This document shows, piece by piece, positions 1-9,300 of a stretch of 64,000 nt of DNA. Positions within the stretch are counted from its first letter, which is position 1; each line of letters starts with the position of its first letter. The translations under genes were made by a program, and so were the position numbers. The stretch spans positions 1 through 64,000 of the forward strand of contig CAYFMN010000006.1 of the NCBI GenBank assembly GCA_964344185.1. Reading direction: 5' to 3'. Source of the DNA: JAJDAT01 sp964344185. GTDB lineage: Bacteria > Nitrospinota > Nitrospinia > Nitrospinales > JAJDAT01. The notes under the pieces are model-generated. The model made no database searches. It saw only the letters and a program-made list of their open reading frames with translations, and was not told the DNA's origin.

Positions 1-46
1 TCGATAGCAAGTTAGTAAAAATATGAATTATTAGAGATCCTCTAAA
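1..46. repeat. MITE-like repeat, copy 1 (right half only)
   Basis: The first 46 bases match the right half of a repeat that recurs near 13.4, 33.7 and 46.3 kb. They share the core GATAGCAAGTTAGTAAAAAT and the terminal TTAGAGATCCTCT. The match to the 13.4 kb copy is nearly exact over about 43 bases. The left half lies outside the window. It ends about 35 bases before the GTG start of the next gene. Confidence 0.7.
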
Positions 47-80
47 ACTACTAAATATTTTTTCGAATAGAACAAAAAAA

Positions 81-950
81 GTGGCTAAGATTAAACTTAA
101 ATTGGAAGAAAATGTTGAAGGGCAATTTTTTGTCGATTCAACTTGTATAGACTGTGGAGCCTGCAGAAAATTTGCCCCCGCAAATTTTGGAGCGACAGGG
201 GAATTTGCTTTTGTAAAAAAGCAACCGCATAACATCGTTGAAGAATTTGAAGCAAAGCAAGCATTAGTAGCTTGTCCAACCGGATCTATTGGTACGATTG
301 GAAAAACTGATTTAAAGAAAGCTCAAGCCTCCTTCCCTATTGAAGTCGTTCCTGGGATTTTTATAAACGGTTATAACGCCAAAGAATCATTTGGCGCCGA
401 TAGTTATTTTATTCAATCCAGCTCCGGCAATTGGTTAGTCGATAGTCCTCGTTTTACAAAAAAACTAATTCGCAAATTTGAAGAACTGGGAGGAATTAAA
501 TATATTTTTTTAACTCATCAGGACGATGTGGCCGATTCCGCCTTATACGCCGAGCGCTTTAACGCGCAACGAATTATTCATAAGCTGGATTCCCAATCGT
601 CAAAAGACGCTGAAATCATTTTGACGAACACCGAAGACAAAGTCATAGATGAAGGGAAAATTATCTTCACCCCTGGGCATACTCAAGGCCATCAAGTTTT
701 ACTGTGGGATGAAAAATACCTTTTTACGGGAGACCATTTTGCATGGCTCAACCGCTTAAATCGTTTTGGTTCTTTTCGCGACGCTTGCTGGGATTCTTGG
801 GAAAAACAGATTGAGTCGGTGGAAAAACTTCGATTTTTATCGAACGTCCAATGGATTTTTCCTGGCCACGGGTATCGTAAGCGGATCGAAGATAACAATT
901 TCTCAGAAATTATTGACGACGCTGTTGTCTGGATGAAATCCGTCGCTTAA
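81..950 (+). CDS. Ferredoxin-like domain fused to metallo-beta-lactamase-fold hydrolase
   Basis: A 289-residue protein with a GTG start. Residues 1-75 form a ferredoxin-like domain with C22, C25, C28 and, in ACPTGSIG, C65, enough for one iron-sulfur cluster. The rest is a metallo-beta-lactamase fold: LTHQDDVAD, the metal-binding GHTQGH, TGDH and a late PGHGY. The first metal motif reads HxDD rather than HxHxDH, a variant I associate with this ferredoxin-linked family. I infer a soluble redox-linked hydrolase; the substrate is unknown. No good ribosome-binding site precedes the start, and a repeat copy lies immediately upstream. Confidence 0.85.
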   Translation: MAKIKLKLEENVEGQFFVDSTCIDCGACRKFAPANFGATGEFAFVKKQPHNIVEEFEAKQALVACPTGSIGTIGKTDLKKAQASFPIEVVPGIFINGYNAKESFGADSYFIQSSSGNWLVDSPRFTKKLIRKFEELGGIKYIFLTHQDDVADSALYAERFNAQRIIHKLDSQSSKDAEIILTNTEDKVIDEGKIIFTPGHTQGHQVLLWDEKYLFTGDHFAWLNRLNRFGSFRDACWDSWEKQIESVEKLRFLSNVQWIFPGHGYRKRIEDNNFSEIIDDAVVWMKSVA

Positions 951-1096
951 ACGCCTTAATTCAATTATTTTGGAGTAGTGAAAAAAATAGGCTTAACTTT
1001 GAGAATATACTTGTGTATTATTTATTCTAATTTTATCCCATTAAATGGGATTGACTGGAAATTTAGTTTAATAGAACAAAAAAGGACTGGAATAAT

Positions 1097-1318
1097 ATGG
1101 CTAAATTCTCAATAACAATGCCTGACGATATGAAAGATTATATCGTTAGAGCAATGAAGGTTCGGCAATTTGAAAATACTAGCGAATATTTTAGATATCT
1201 AGTTCGTCAGGATCAGGAACGGGATTTGCGAATGGTCATAGACAAAGCTCAGACGAACGGAACAGGGGATCGTTCTGTGAAAGATATTTGGCAAGAAGCG
1301 GAGCGCCGTCGTATATAG
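1097..1318 (+). CDS. ParD/CopG-family ribbon-helix-helix antitoxin, orphan
   Basis: A 73-residue protein starting MAKFSITMPDDMKDYI, with the short N-terminal beta strand and two helices of a ribbon-helix-helix DNA-binding fold. The acidic and basic C-terminal tail is typical of ParD antitoxins, which bind ParE toxin and repress their own promoter. AAAGGACTGG precedes the ATG. No ParE-like or other toxin gene is adjacent: the downstream gene converges 4 bases away and only 146 bases lie upstream. It may be a remnant, a solitary regulator or a decoy antitoxin. Confidence 0.8.
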   Translation: MAKFSITMPDDMKDYIVRAMKVRQFENTSEYFRYLVRQDQERDLRMVIDKAQTNGTGDRSVKDIWQEAERRRI

Positions 1319-1322
1319 ACTC

Positions 1323-2393
1323 TTATTGAAGCAATTCTCTTTTTATTTCCTGAAAAATAATATCAGCCAGAAGGGTCTGGCCTAAGTCCGTTAAGTGAAC
1401 CGAATCTGCGAATACGGTTTTCCCCTCGACGCCAAAAGCGTTACTTAAATCTTTCCATTTAACTTCTGTAGAATTCGAAATTTCTTTAAGCTCCTTACTC
1501 ATTAAGGGGTATGTTGATTTCCACATTTTAATTGACTGGCTGCGAAACGTTTTGATAAACGCGTTTTCTTCTGGACTTTTGTTCGATTTAAAAGGCAATA
1601 GGGGTTGTAAAAAGAAATAAGCGTCAACTTGGTTTGCTTTTAAAATTTGAGCGGATGCATACATGTTACGTCTATAATGCCTGACAATATTTTTTGCCGT
1701 TAGGTTGATGGAAGAAGTTTTGTATTTTTTCAGCATGTTTTTTAAATCTGTTAAAAAAACGCTTTCGCTCAGTGTTTGATCCATTTTCTTTTCTAATTTG
1801 GAAGCTTCTAACGCTTTTTTCAAACTTTGAAAGTAAAAAGGAAAGCCTGGACTTTCGTGATATTGGGAAACTGCAATCACGTCGTTAGCCCCATTTAAAT
1901 GAATAGTCATATCGGGTTGAAAATCTAAAACTCCATGAATTAGCAAAGCCAATTCTTGTCCCGAAACGTATCCCAGCCTACCGGCGCTAATAACGTTAAA
2001 ATTTTTCTTAATGTGGTTCGGTTTATCGCCGTTTAGTTTTTTTTCTAGAATTTTATAAAATTTTTTATCTGGCGTTGCGGCTCCATAGCCTTGAGCGACA
2101 GAGCCGCCTAAGATAAATATCCGAAATTCGTTTTTAGCTTTTTGCGCCGTAACTTTTTTGTGGTCGAACTCATAAAAAAAGTTTTTATTGGGACGGAGTT
2201 CCAAACTTGGCAATTTGCCAAAAAATGAAAAAGGAGAGAGATCGGTCGTATCAAAAGCTAAAGATTCGGCTCCAGGGCTTTTCAAATCGTCCTCAGGTAA
2301 AAGCGCTTTTAAAGTTCTGTCGCCAAATTCTAAAATAAGCAAAATCCCGATAATTGTTGCGACGCTGAAAACGAAGATTTTTACACGGGACAT
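1323..2393 (-). CDS. Membrane-anchored SGNH/GDSL-type hydrolase
   Basis: A 356-residue protein with one hydrophobic N-terminal segment (about residues 8-24), so probably anchored with the catalytic part in the periplasm. SGNH blocks are visible: ILGGSVAQG carrying the nucleophile serine, NGANDV for the oxyanion Gly/Asn, and a C-terminal DSVHLTD with the Asp-His pair. Such enzymes are esterases, lipases or acetylhydrolases acting on lipids or glycans; the substrate cannot be read from sequence. It lies 46 bases downstream of mazG on the same strand and may share its transcript. Confidence 0.82.
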   Translation of the reverse strand: MSRVKIFVFSVATIIGILLILEFGDRTLKALLPEDDLKSPGAESLAFDTTDLSPFSFFGKLPSLELRPNKNFFYEFDHKKVTAQKAKNEFRIFILGGSVAQGYGAATPDKKFYKILEKKLNGDKPNHIKKNFNVISAGRLGYVSGQELALLIHGVLDFQPDMTIHLNGANDVIAVSQYHESPGFPFYFQSLKKALEASKLEKKMDQTLSESVFLTDLKNMLKKYKTSSINLTAKNIVRHYRRNMYASAQILKANQVDAYFFLQPLLPFKSNKSPEENAFIKTFRSQSIKMWKSTYPLMSKELKEISNSTEVKWKDLSNAFGVEGKTVFADSVHLTDLGQTLLADIIFQEIKRELLQ

Positions 2394-2439
2394 GTCAAAG
2401 GGTGAAATAGATAGGTTGATTTGAATTAAGGCTGTAAAA

Positions 2440-3237
2440 TTATTTTTTTTCTAATACGCGTTTGGCTTCTTCCCAAAAATGATTCATCCGTTCAAGAGAA
2501 GTTTCTTCAAAATTTTCGCCGGATTCCGATAATTGTTTTTCTATATATTGGAAACGGCGGATAAATTTATTGTTGGAAGACCTCAAAGCTTCTTCGGAAT
2601 CTATTTTGAGTCTTTGAGCGATATTGACCATAACAAATAATAGATCTCCAAATTCGTCTTCCATAGACGAAGTATTATCGCTAAGAACCGCAGACTTAAA
2701 CTCGCCAATTTCCTCTTCCAGCTTTTCAAAGATATCCTCAATACATTCCCAGTCGAAACCTTTTTTTGCCGCCTTTTTTTGAAGTTGTTGAGCGCGTTTA
2801 AGAGCGGGCGATGATTTTGGGATTCCATCAAGAGCAGATGTCCTGTTTTTACCGCTTTTTTCTTTTTTCTTGATTTCTTCCCATTGGGTGACAACTTGGT
2901 CGGGTGTAGTGAGATTGCCTTTATCAAAAACATGCGGATGTCTTCTTACCATCTTTTCAGCTATATTTTCCACAACGTCATAAATGTCGAATTCTTTTTT
3001 TATGGAAGATATTTTAGAGTGGAAGATTATTTGGAAAAGCAAGTCTCCAAGCTCGTCCTTGATAGCGTGAGCCTCGTTGCTGTCCAAAGCTTCTAGAGTT
3101 TCGTATGTTTCTTCCAACAGATATGGTTTTAGCGATTCCCTTGTTTGCGCTTTATCCCAAGGACAACCACCCTCGTTCATGAGGGAATCCATTATTTCTG
3201 TCAGTCGTTTGAATGCCGCGCCAGGATCTTTCATCAT
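2440..3237 (-). CDS. mazG: Nucleoside triphosphate pyrophosphohydrolase MazG
   Basis: A 265-residue two-domain MazG. The N-terminal half contains GGCPWDKAQT and the metal-binding helices (LLEETYETLEAL, IKDELGDLLFQIIFH). The C-terminal half repeats the fold with KLEEEIGEF and MEDEFGDLLFVMVN. MazG hydrolyses nucleoside triphosphates to monophosphates and pyrophosphate, cleaning aberrant nucleotides from the pool. Length is normal for the family. Two adjacent Met codons are possible starts; the first is used. It is in line with the SGNH hydrolase gene, 121 bases from hemW. Confidence 0.95.
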   Translation of the reverse strand: MMKDPGAAFKRLTEIMDSLMNEGGCPWDKAQTRESLKPYLLEETYETLEALDSNEAHAIKDELGDLLFQIIFHSKISSIKKEFDIYDVVENIAEKMVRRHPHVFDKGNLTTPDQVVTQWEEIKKKEKSGKNRTSALDGIPKSSPALKRAQQLQKKAAKKGFDWECIEDIFEKLEEEIGEFKSAVLSDNTSSMEDEFGDLLFVMVNIAQRLKIDSEEALRSSNNKFIRRFQYIEKQLSESGENFEETSLERMNHFWEEAKRVLEKK

Positions 3238-3358
3238 GTTATGACCTAAGTTAAAAGAGATTTATTATGCTGGTTTTTTTAGAAAAATGTAAAGGAAGGA
3301 TTTTGTGAAACCTCTGTATATTTGTTGGTTATTTTAAATTGTTTAGATCAAAACCATA

Positions 3359-4501
3359 TTAATTAGGCATAAATTCCAAAATAACAGAGTCGGCTAAGAA
3401 AAAGCCCTTTTTTGAAAGACGGATATATGACTCGTCGATTTCTATAAGATCTTCTGATTTTAAACGTTTTAGCTGATTTGGAAACTGGTCCCACAAAGAA
3501 ATTCCATAGCGGTTTTCAAAACTTTTTAAATTAATTCCATCCGATAATCTAAGTCCTAACATCATTGTCTCGCCAATTGATGTGTTTTGGTTTGGAGTTT
3601 CTTTAAAGTCAATTGCTTGGCCTGTTTTTAAAACTTGATCAATATACTTATTGGGACTGTCGATATTTTTTCGCCTTATCCCATTCCAGAAAGAGGAAGC
3701 GCCTGCTCCCAAGCCTATGTAGTTCCCATTATGCCAGTAGTTGATATTATGTTTGCATTCTTTGCCAGATTTTGCAAAATTCGATATCTCGTATTGAATA
3801 TAGTTGGCTTCTTCCATACTTTTCAACGTATGTTTAAATAGATTCAATTGTTGGTCGTCGTCGAGAGACGTTAACTTCCCCGATTCCAAATACGAATAAA
3901 ATGCTGTTTTTGGCTCAAACGTTAGATTATAAGCGGAGATATGGTTTGGGTTTAATTGGATCGCCTGTTTTAAGGAATAATCCCAATCATCCAAAGTTTG
4001 ATTAGGTAAGGCGAACATTAAATCAACAGAAATGTTGGTAAACCCCTCTTCTTTTGCCTGCTCGACAGTCTTTCCAATAGCTTCCGGTCCATGGATTCGT
4101 TCTAATAATTCCAACTCGCGCGGAATAAACGATTGGGCGCCAATACTTACCCGATTAAACCCAGCGTATCTAACCTGTTCGAAATAGCCTGGAGTTATGG
4201 TTCCCGGATTCGCTTCCAAGGTGATTTCGGCGTTGGCGGCTACATTAAAAAAACGAAAACATCCATCTAGGATATTCCCTAAGTCTTCAGCGGGAAGAGA
4301 CGTTGGGGTTCCTCCTCCAAAAAAAATAGTTGCAATTTCTTGGTCGGGGGAAATGTCCCTTGCGGTGTATTTGATTTCATTTAAGATTGCGGGTGAATAA
4401 TCTTCAGGTTGTTCCCCCTTGATTGCATGCGAATTGAAATCGCAATATCCACATTTCCGTTCGCAGTATGGAATATGTATATAGAGACTTAATGGACTCA
4501 A
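3359..4501 (-). CDS. hemW: HemW-type radical SAM haem chaperone / coproporphyrinogen oxidase-like protein
   Basis: The radical SAM cluster motif is CERKCGYCDF (CX3CX2C), followed by GGGTPT and the HemN-type C-terminal domain. The fourth cysteine typical of true HemN is absent, which favours HemW, a haem-delivery protein. The open frame runs upstream to 4648, but that extension would overlap era and reads as non-conserved sequence. The TTG at 4501, giving MSPLSLYIHIPYC and about 380 residues, matches normal HemW length; this start is a judgement. It is divergent from era across 107 bases. Confidence 0.88.
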   Translation of the reverse strand: MSPLSLYIHIPYCERKCGYCDFNSHAIKGEQPEDYSPAILNEIKYTARDISPDQEIATIFFGGGTPTSLPAEDLGNILDGCFRFFNVAANAEITLEANPGTITPGYFEQVRYAGFNRVSIGAQSFIPRELELLERIHGPEAIGKTVEQAKEEGFTNISVDLMFALPNQTLDDWDYSLKQAIQLNPNHISAYNLTFEPKTAFYSYLESGKLTSLDDDQQLNLFKHTLKSMEEANYIQYEISNFAKSGKECKHNINYWHNGNYIGLGAGASSFWNGIRRKNIDSPNKYIDQVLKTGQAIDFKETPNQNTSIGETMMLGLRLSDGINLKSFENRYGISLWDQFPNQLKRLKSEDLIEIDESYIRLSKKGFFLADSVILEFMPN

Positions 4502-4608
4502 AGAGAATTCACTTTCGAAATAATGGTTTTGACTTATAATACAACACTGCAGGTTGATAATTATCTCAAAAAATTTTGTAACTCGAATGCCTATGGCTAA
4601 AATAATAT

Positions 4609-5517
4609 ATGACGGAACCAAATTCGTATAAATCAGGATACGCGGCAATTATAGGGAAACCCAATGTCGGGAAGTCCACTCTCTTAAATCGTTTAGTATC
4701 CGTTAAAATTGCGGCGACTTCTAAGAGTCCGCAAACCACTCGCAATAAGATCACTGGAGTTTGTCATTTTGACGAAGGGCAAGTGGTTTTATTGGATACC
4801 CCAGGCGTTCATAAAGCGACATCCAAGTTTAATAAACTAATGGTTAAGGCGTCGTTTAATACCTACGAGGATGTCGACGTCATTGTTTTTGTTTTGGACG
4901 CAAAGAAAAAGTTTTGCGAGGACGACCAATATGTTTTGCATACCTTGAAAAGATCTAAGGTTGAAAAAATTTTAGCTCTTAATAAAATAGATTTAGTTCC
5001 TAAGGAAGAATTACTTCCCTTGATCGAAGAAATGAACGGGCTTGGAGAATTTACAGATATTGTTCCAATTTCCGCTTTAAAAAACGATGGGTTGGATATT
5101 CTCGTTAAATCTTTATTAAAAAGGATGCCAGAAGGCCCTCGTTATTTCCCAGAAGGTTCTTATACCGATTGCCCAGAAACGTTTCTTGTCGCGGAAATTA
5201 TTAGGGAAAAAGCCTTTCGTTTGACTCGGTTTGAGGTTCCTTATTCGTTAGCGGTAGTTGTAGAGCGAATGGAAGAACGCGATAACGGAGTAACGGTTAT
5301 CAAGGCCACTGTTATTGTTGAAAAAGAATCTCAAAAGAAAATTGTCATTGGACGCAACGGGGGAATGCTGAAACAAATTGGTAGCGGCGCCCGTCAAGAG
5401 TTGGAAAGACGTTTTGGTTGCAAGGTGTTTCTAAGCTTGTTTGTAAAAGTAAAATCCAATTGGCGTGAAAGCGATTACTGTTTAAAGGAGTTTGGTTACG
5501 GAAATGATTCATATTAA
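4609..5517 (+). CDS. era: GTPase Era
   Basis: A 302-residue ribosome-assembly GTPase. The P-loop is GKPNVGKST (residues 16-24), followed by LLDTPG and NKID for guanine recognition. The C-terminal third is a KH domain ending with the IGRNGGMLKQIG loop that binds the 3' end of 16S rRNA. Era chaperones small-subunit maturation. Length is typical. It begins a two-gene operon: the map start lies inside the end of era, suggesting coupled translation. Confidence 0.97.
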   Translation: MTEPNSYKSGYAAIIGKPNVGKSTLLNRLVSVKIAATSKSPQTTRNKITGVCHFDEGQVVLLDTPGVHKATSKFNKLMVKASFNTYEDVDVIVFVLDAKKKFCEDDQYVLHTLKRSKVEKILALNKIDLVPKEELLPLIEEMNGLGEFTDIVPISALKNDGLDILVKSLLKRMPEGPRYFPEGSYTDCPETFLVAEIIREKAFRLTRFEVPYSLAVVVERMEERDNGVTVIKATVIVEKESQKKIVIGRNGGMLKQIGSGARQELERRFGCKVFLSLFVKVKSNWRESDYCLKEFGYGNDSY

Positions 5518-6265
5518 AACAGACGAAGAAGTGGCGCTTATGCGTAAAAGCTGTCAATTGGCGGCGGAAGTTTTATTAATGATTGAGCCATATATTAAAG
5601 CGGGGGTTACCACTAATTATTTGAATGATATTTGCCACGATTATATTCTTTCTAAGGGAGCGACGCCTTCTCCTTTAAATTATAAGGGATTTCCGAAGAG
5701 CATTTGTTCTTCGGTCAACGACGAGATTTGTCACGGTATACCGTCTGATAGAAAGGTTCGAAATGGAGATATCGTGAATTTGGATATCACCTGTTACTTA
5801 AACGGGTTTCATGGAGATACGAATAAGACATTTTTTGTGGGGTCTCCAAGAAAAAGAGCGAATAAATTAGTGGAAGCTTGTAAAACGGCCATACGTAAAG
5901 GTATATCGGCGGTTAAGGCAGGAGGGCATCTAGGCGATATTGGCGCAAGCATTCAAGAGTATGTGGAGTCGCAAGGTTATTCTATTGTACGAGAATTTTG
6001 CGGACATGGCATTGGTAGAAACTTTCACGAAGAACCTCAAGTATTGCACTATGGAACTTATGGTCAGGGAGTGGAACTCAAAAAAAACATGACCTTTACC
6101 ATCGAGCCTATGATTAATGAAGGTAAACCGGAACTGCGTATTCTTTCAGATAACTGGACGGCTGTGACCATGGATGGGTCGCTTTCCGCCCAATTTGAAC
6201 ACACCATTTTAGTGACCGAAGACGGTTGTGAAGTCATGACCGAAATAGAAGGCACGACCTTTTAG
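5504..6265 (+). CDS. map: Methionine aminopeptidase type I
   Basis: Removes the initiator methionine from nascent proteins using two divalent metals. The ligand sequence is present: DITCYLNGFHGDTNKTFFVG with the two Asp, GHGIGRNFHEEP with His, IEPMI with Glu and the final FEHTILV with Glu. The ATG at 5504 gives 253 residues, normal for type I. The frame also contains a TTG at 5492, but that is one base from the AAAGGAG at 5484-5490. The gene overlaps era by 14 bases. Confidence 0.96.
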   Translation: MIHIKTDEEVALMRKSCQLAAEVLLMIEPYIKAGVTTNYLNDICHDYILSKGATPSPLNYKGFPKSICSSVNDEICHGIPSDRKVRNGDIVNLDITCYLNGFHGDTNKTFFVGSPRKRANKLVEACKTAIRKGISAVKAGGHLGDIGASIQEYVESQGYSIVREFCGHGIGRNFHEEPQVLHYGTYGQGVELKKNMTFTIEPMINEGKPELRILSDNWTAVTMDGSLSAQFEHTILVTEDGCEVMTEIEGTTF

Positions 6266-6336
6266 TTTTTTGTATATAAACGAACCTGCTTCACCCTTTA
6301 GATAAATCAGGTTTTAGTCAACTTTAAGGCGACAAT

Positions 6337-9300
6337 ATGCCTCTCAAAACTCTAAAGGCATTCAGTTTTCCCCGCATATTTTTCATAACAATCCTGCTTT
6401 TGTCAGTTTTATCAGTTCCGTCGGCTTATTCAAAAGATAGCCAACCAATAAAACATGACCTGGAGGTTTGGCTTAGCCCGGATAGTAACCAGATTGCAGT
6501 GGTAGATCGTATTACGCTTTCTAATTCGGTTCTTTCTCGTTCTGACGGAAAATTTTATTTTTTGTTGCATGCGGGGTTAAACCCCGTTTCTTTAACGCCG
6601 GGCGTTAATATTGAGCTTGTCGATAAAAAGTTGAGCGGCCGACAGTTTGATGCGTTTTCTTTGTCCAAAAATATTCCCCAAGAACTTTTTAGCGTAGCCT
6701 CTAATAACGGCCAAAAAACTTTTTCAATAAAGTATCAAGGGAAAATTTACCATCCATTAAAGCAAATGGAAGAAGCTTATGCCCGTGGATTTGGAGGAAC
6801 GCCGGGAACTATATCTTCAAAAGGAATTTTTCTTTCAGGAACTTCCAATTGGTATCCAGAATTTGGAAACGATTTGGTGACATTCAGAATGAATGTTCAT
6901 CTATCTCAAGGTTGGGATGCTGTTAGCCAGGGCAAACGAGTTAGTTATGACCGGAATGCAAAAGAGGCAAAAGTAACTTGGGAATGTAAGAATCCCCAGG
7001 AAGAAATTTATTTGATAGGTGGTGTTTTTAGCCATTACTCAAGACGGAGGGGTCGCGCAGAAGCAATGGTCTTTCTGCGCCAACCAGACGAAGAGTTGGC
7101 TAATAAGTATTTAGAAGTTACTTCTCAATATATAAACATGTATGAAGGTCTTTTAGGGCCTTATCCGTATAAAAAGTTTGCCCTTGTAGAAAACTTTTGG
7201 GAAACCGGTTACGGTATGCCGTCTTTCACGCTTTTAGGTCCTGCCGTCATCCGCCTCCCTTTTATTCTTCACTCTTCCTATCCACACGAGATTCTTCATA
7301 ACTGGTTTGGTAATGGAATTTATGTGGATTATGAAAAGGGGAACTGGGCGGAAGGCTTAACTGCCTACCTTGCGGATCATCTTATTAAAGAACAACGCGG
7401 TAGATCGGCGGATTACCGGAGAGGGACGCTGCAAAAATATACAGATTATGTTTCAGGGCAGAATGACTTTCCGTTATTAGACTTTCAATCCCGCCATAGC
7501 TCTTCTACGGAAGCTGTTGGGTATGGAAAATCTCTCATGGTTTTTCATATGCTCCGGCAAATGGTTGGAGACGAACCTTTCGTTAAAAGTTTCAACAAAT
7601 TTTATAAAAGATATAAGTTTCGTCGCGCTGGGTTTGATGATTTACGAAGAAAGTTTGAAGAATTTAACGGAGTGGATTTAAAGGATTTTTTTCGGCAATG
7701 GGTATATTTTTCTGGCGCTCCGAAGTTGAAAATTAGTCGGGTAAAGGTTTCTCAAGAAAAAGGCGTATACAAATTAAAAGTGATATTAGAACAAGTCCAA
7801 GAAGGGAAAACTTACTCATTGCAAGTTCCTATTGCAATCACCTTGCAAGATGAATCGCAAGCTTACCAAACTATCCTGGAAATGAAAGGCGACGCTCAAG
7901 AAATTGAACTTGAATTACCTGGAAAACCATTACGTTTAGATATTGATCCAGAGTTTGATATCTTTCGTCGATTGGATAGAAACGAAATTCCACCGGCTCT
8001 GACCCAGGTTTTTGGCGCGGATAAAGTTTTGATTGTGCTGCCTTCAAAAGAAAAATCTCTGATCGACTCTTATAAAAAGTTAGTCGAATCATTGGCAAAT
8101 TCTTATTCTGAAGAAATAGAAATTAAGATGGATAGCGAAATTAAAAGTTTACCCACCGATAAAGCGGTTTGGATTCTTGGATGGGAAAATCGTTTTTTAA
8201 CCCGTTTCTCTTCCGCGCTTGAGGACTATAAAGCGACGATTAGCAGCGCAGAAGCGTCTATTGGAAATAAGCGACTGGTTCGAAAAAAACATTCGTTAGC
8301 GATAACGGCGAGGCGTCCAGATAATCCAGAATTGGGTTGGGCTTGGGTTGGCATAGGAAACCCAGGCGCATTTTCTGGGTTTGCAAGAAAATTACCGCAT
8401 TATCATAAGTACAGCTACCTCGCGTTCGAAGGTGACGAGCCGGCTAATATACTTAAGGGAAAATGGCCGGTTTTAAATTCTCCTATGACAGTTTTTCTTT
8501 CAGAAAACAGGGCTTCAAAACCAGAACGTGGAAAACTAGCTTCTAGAAATGCTTTAGCTTATTTACCTCCTGTTTTTTCCGAAAAAAGAATGATGAGCGT
8601 TATCAATTATTTGTCTGACTCTGAATTAAAGGGTAGAGGGTTTGGGACTCCCGGATTAGATAAAGCGGCGGATTTTATCGCTGAAAAATTTAAGGAAGCA
8701 GGATTGCTTCCGGCGGGAGACGCTAAAGAAAGTTATTTTCAAACTTGGAAGGAGTGGGGAGGAGATCCTCAAGTTGAAACGACCTTAAAAAATGTTGTAG
8801 GGATTATTCCAGGAAAAAAAGCCGATTGGAAAGGACAAAGCGTCGTCTTAGGAGCGCATTACGATCATTTAGGTTTAGGGTGGCCGGATGCGCGGGAAGG
8901 AAATAAAGGAAAAATTCATCACGGAGCCGACGACAATGCCAGCGGCATTGCGGTTCTTTTAGAATTGGCGCTCGCGTTGAGCAAAAGTAAACCAGATCGA
9001 ACAATAATCTTTGTCGCTTTTACTGGAGAAGAATCTGGGTTGAGAGGGTCAAAATATTTTGTGAATCACGCTAAACATTTTCCGGTGGATAAATATATAG
9101 CGGCGATTAATTTGGACACGGTAGGCCGATTGGAGAATAAAAAACTTATGATTTTAGGATCGGGCTCTGCCAGGGAATGGCCGCATATTTTTAGAGGCGC
9201 TGGTTATGTATCTGGAGTGGATATTGCTAACGTTTCCAAAGACTGGGGATCCAGCGATCAAAAAAGTTTTCACGAAGCTGGAGTTCCTGCTGTGCAAATA

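Noticed and set aside
4502..4648. N-terminal extension of hemW to 4648
   Set aside because: It would overlap era and has no similarity to the HemW start; the TTG at 4501 gives the normal length.
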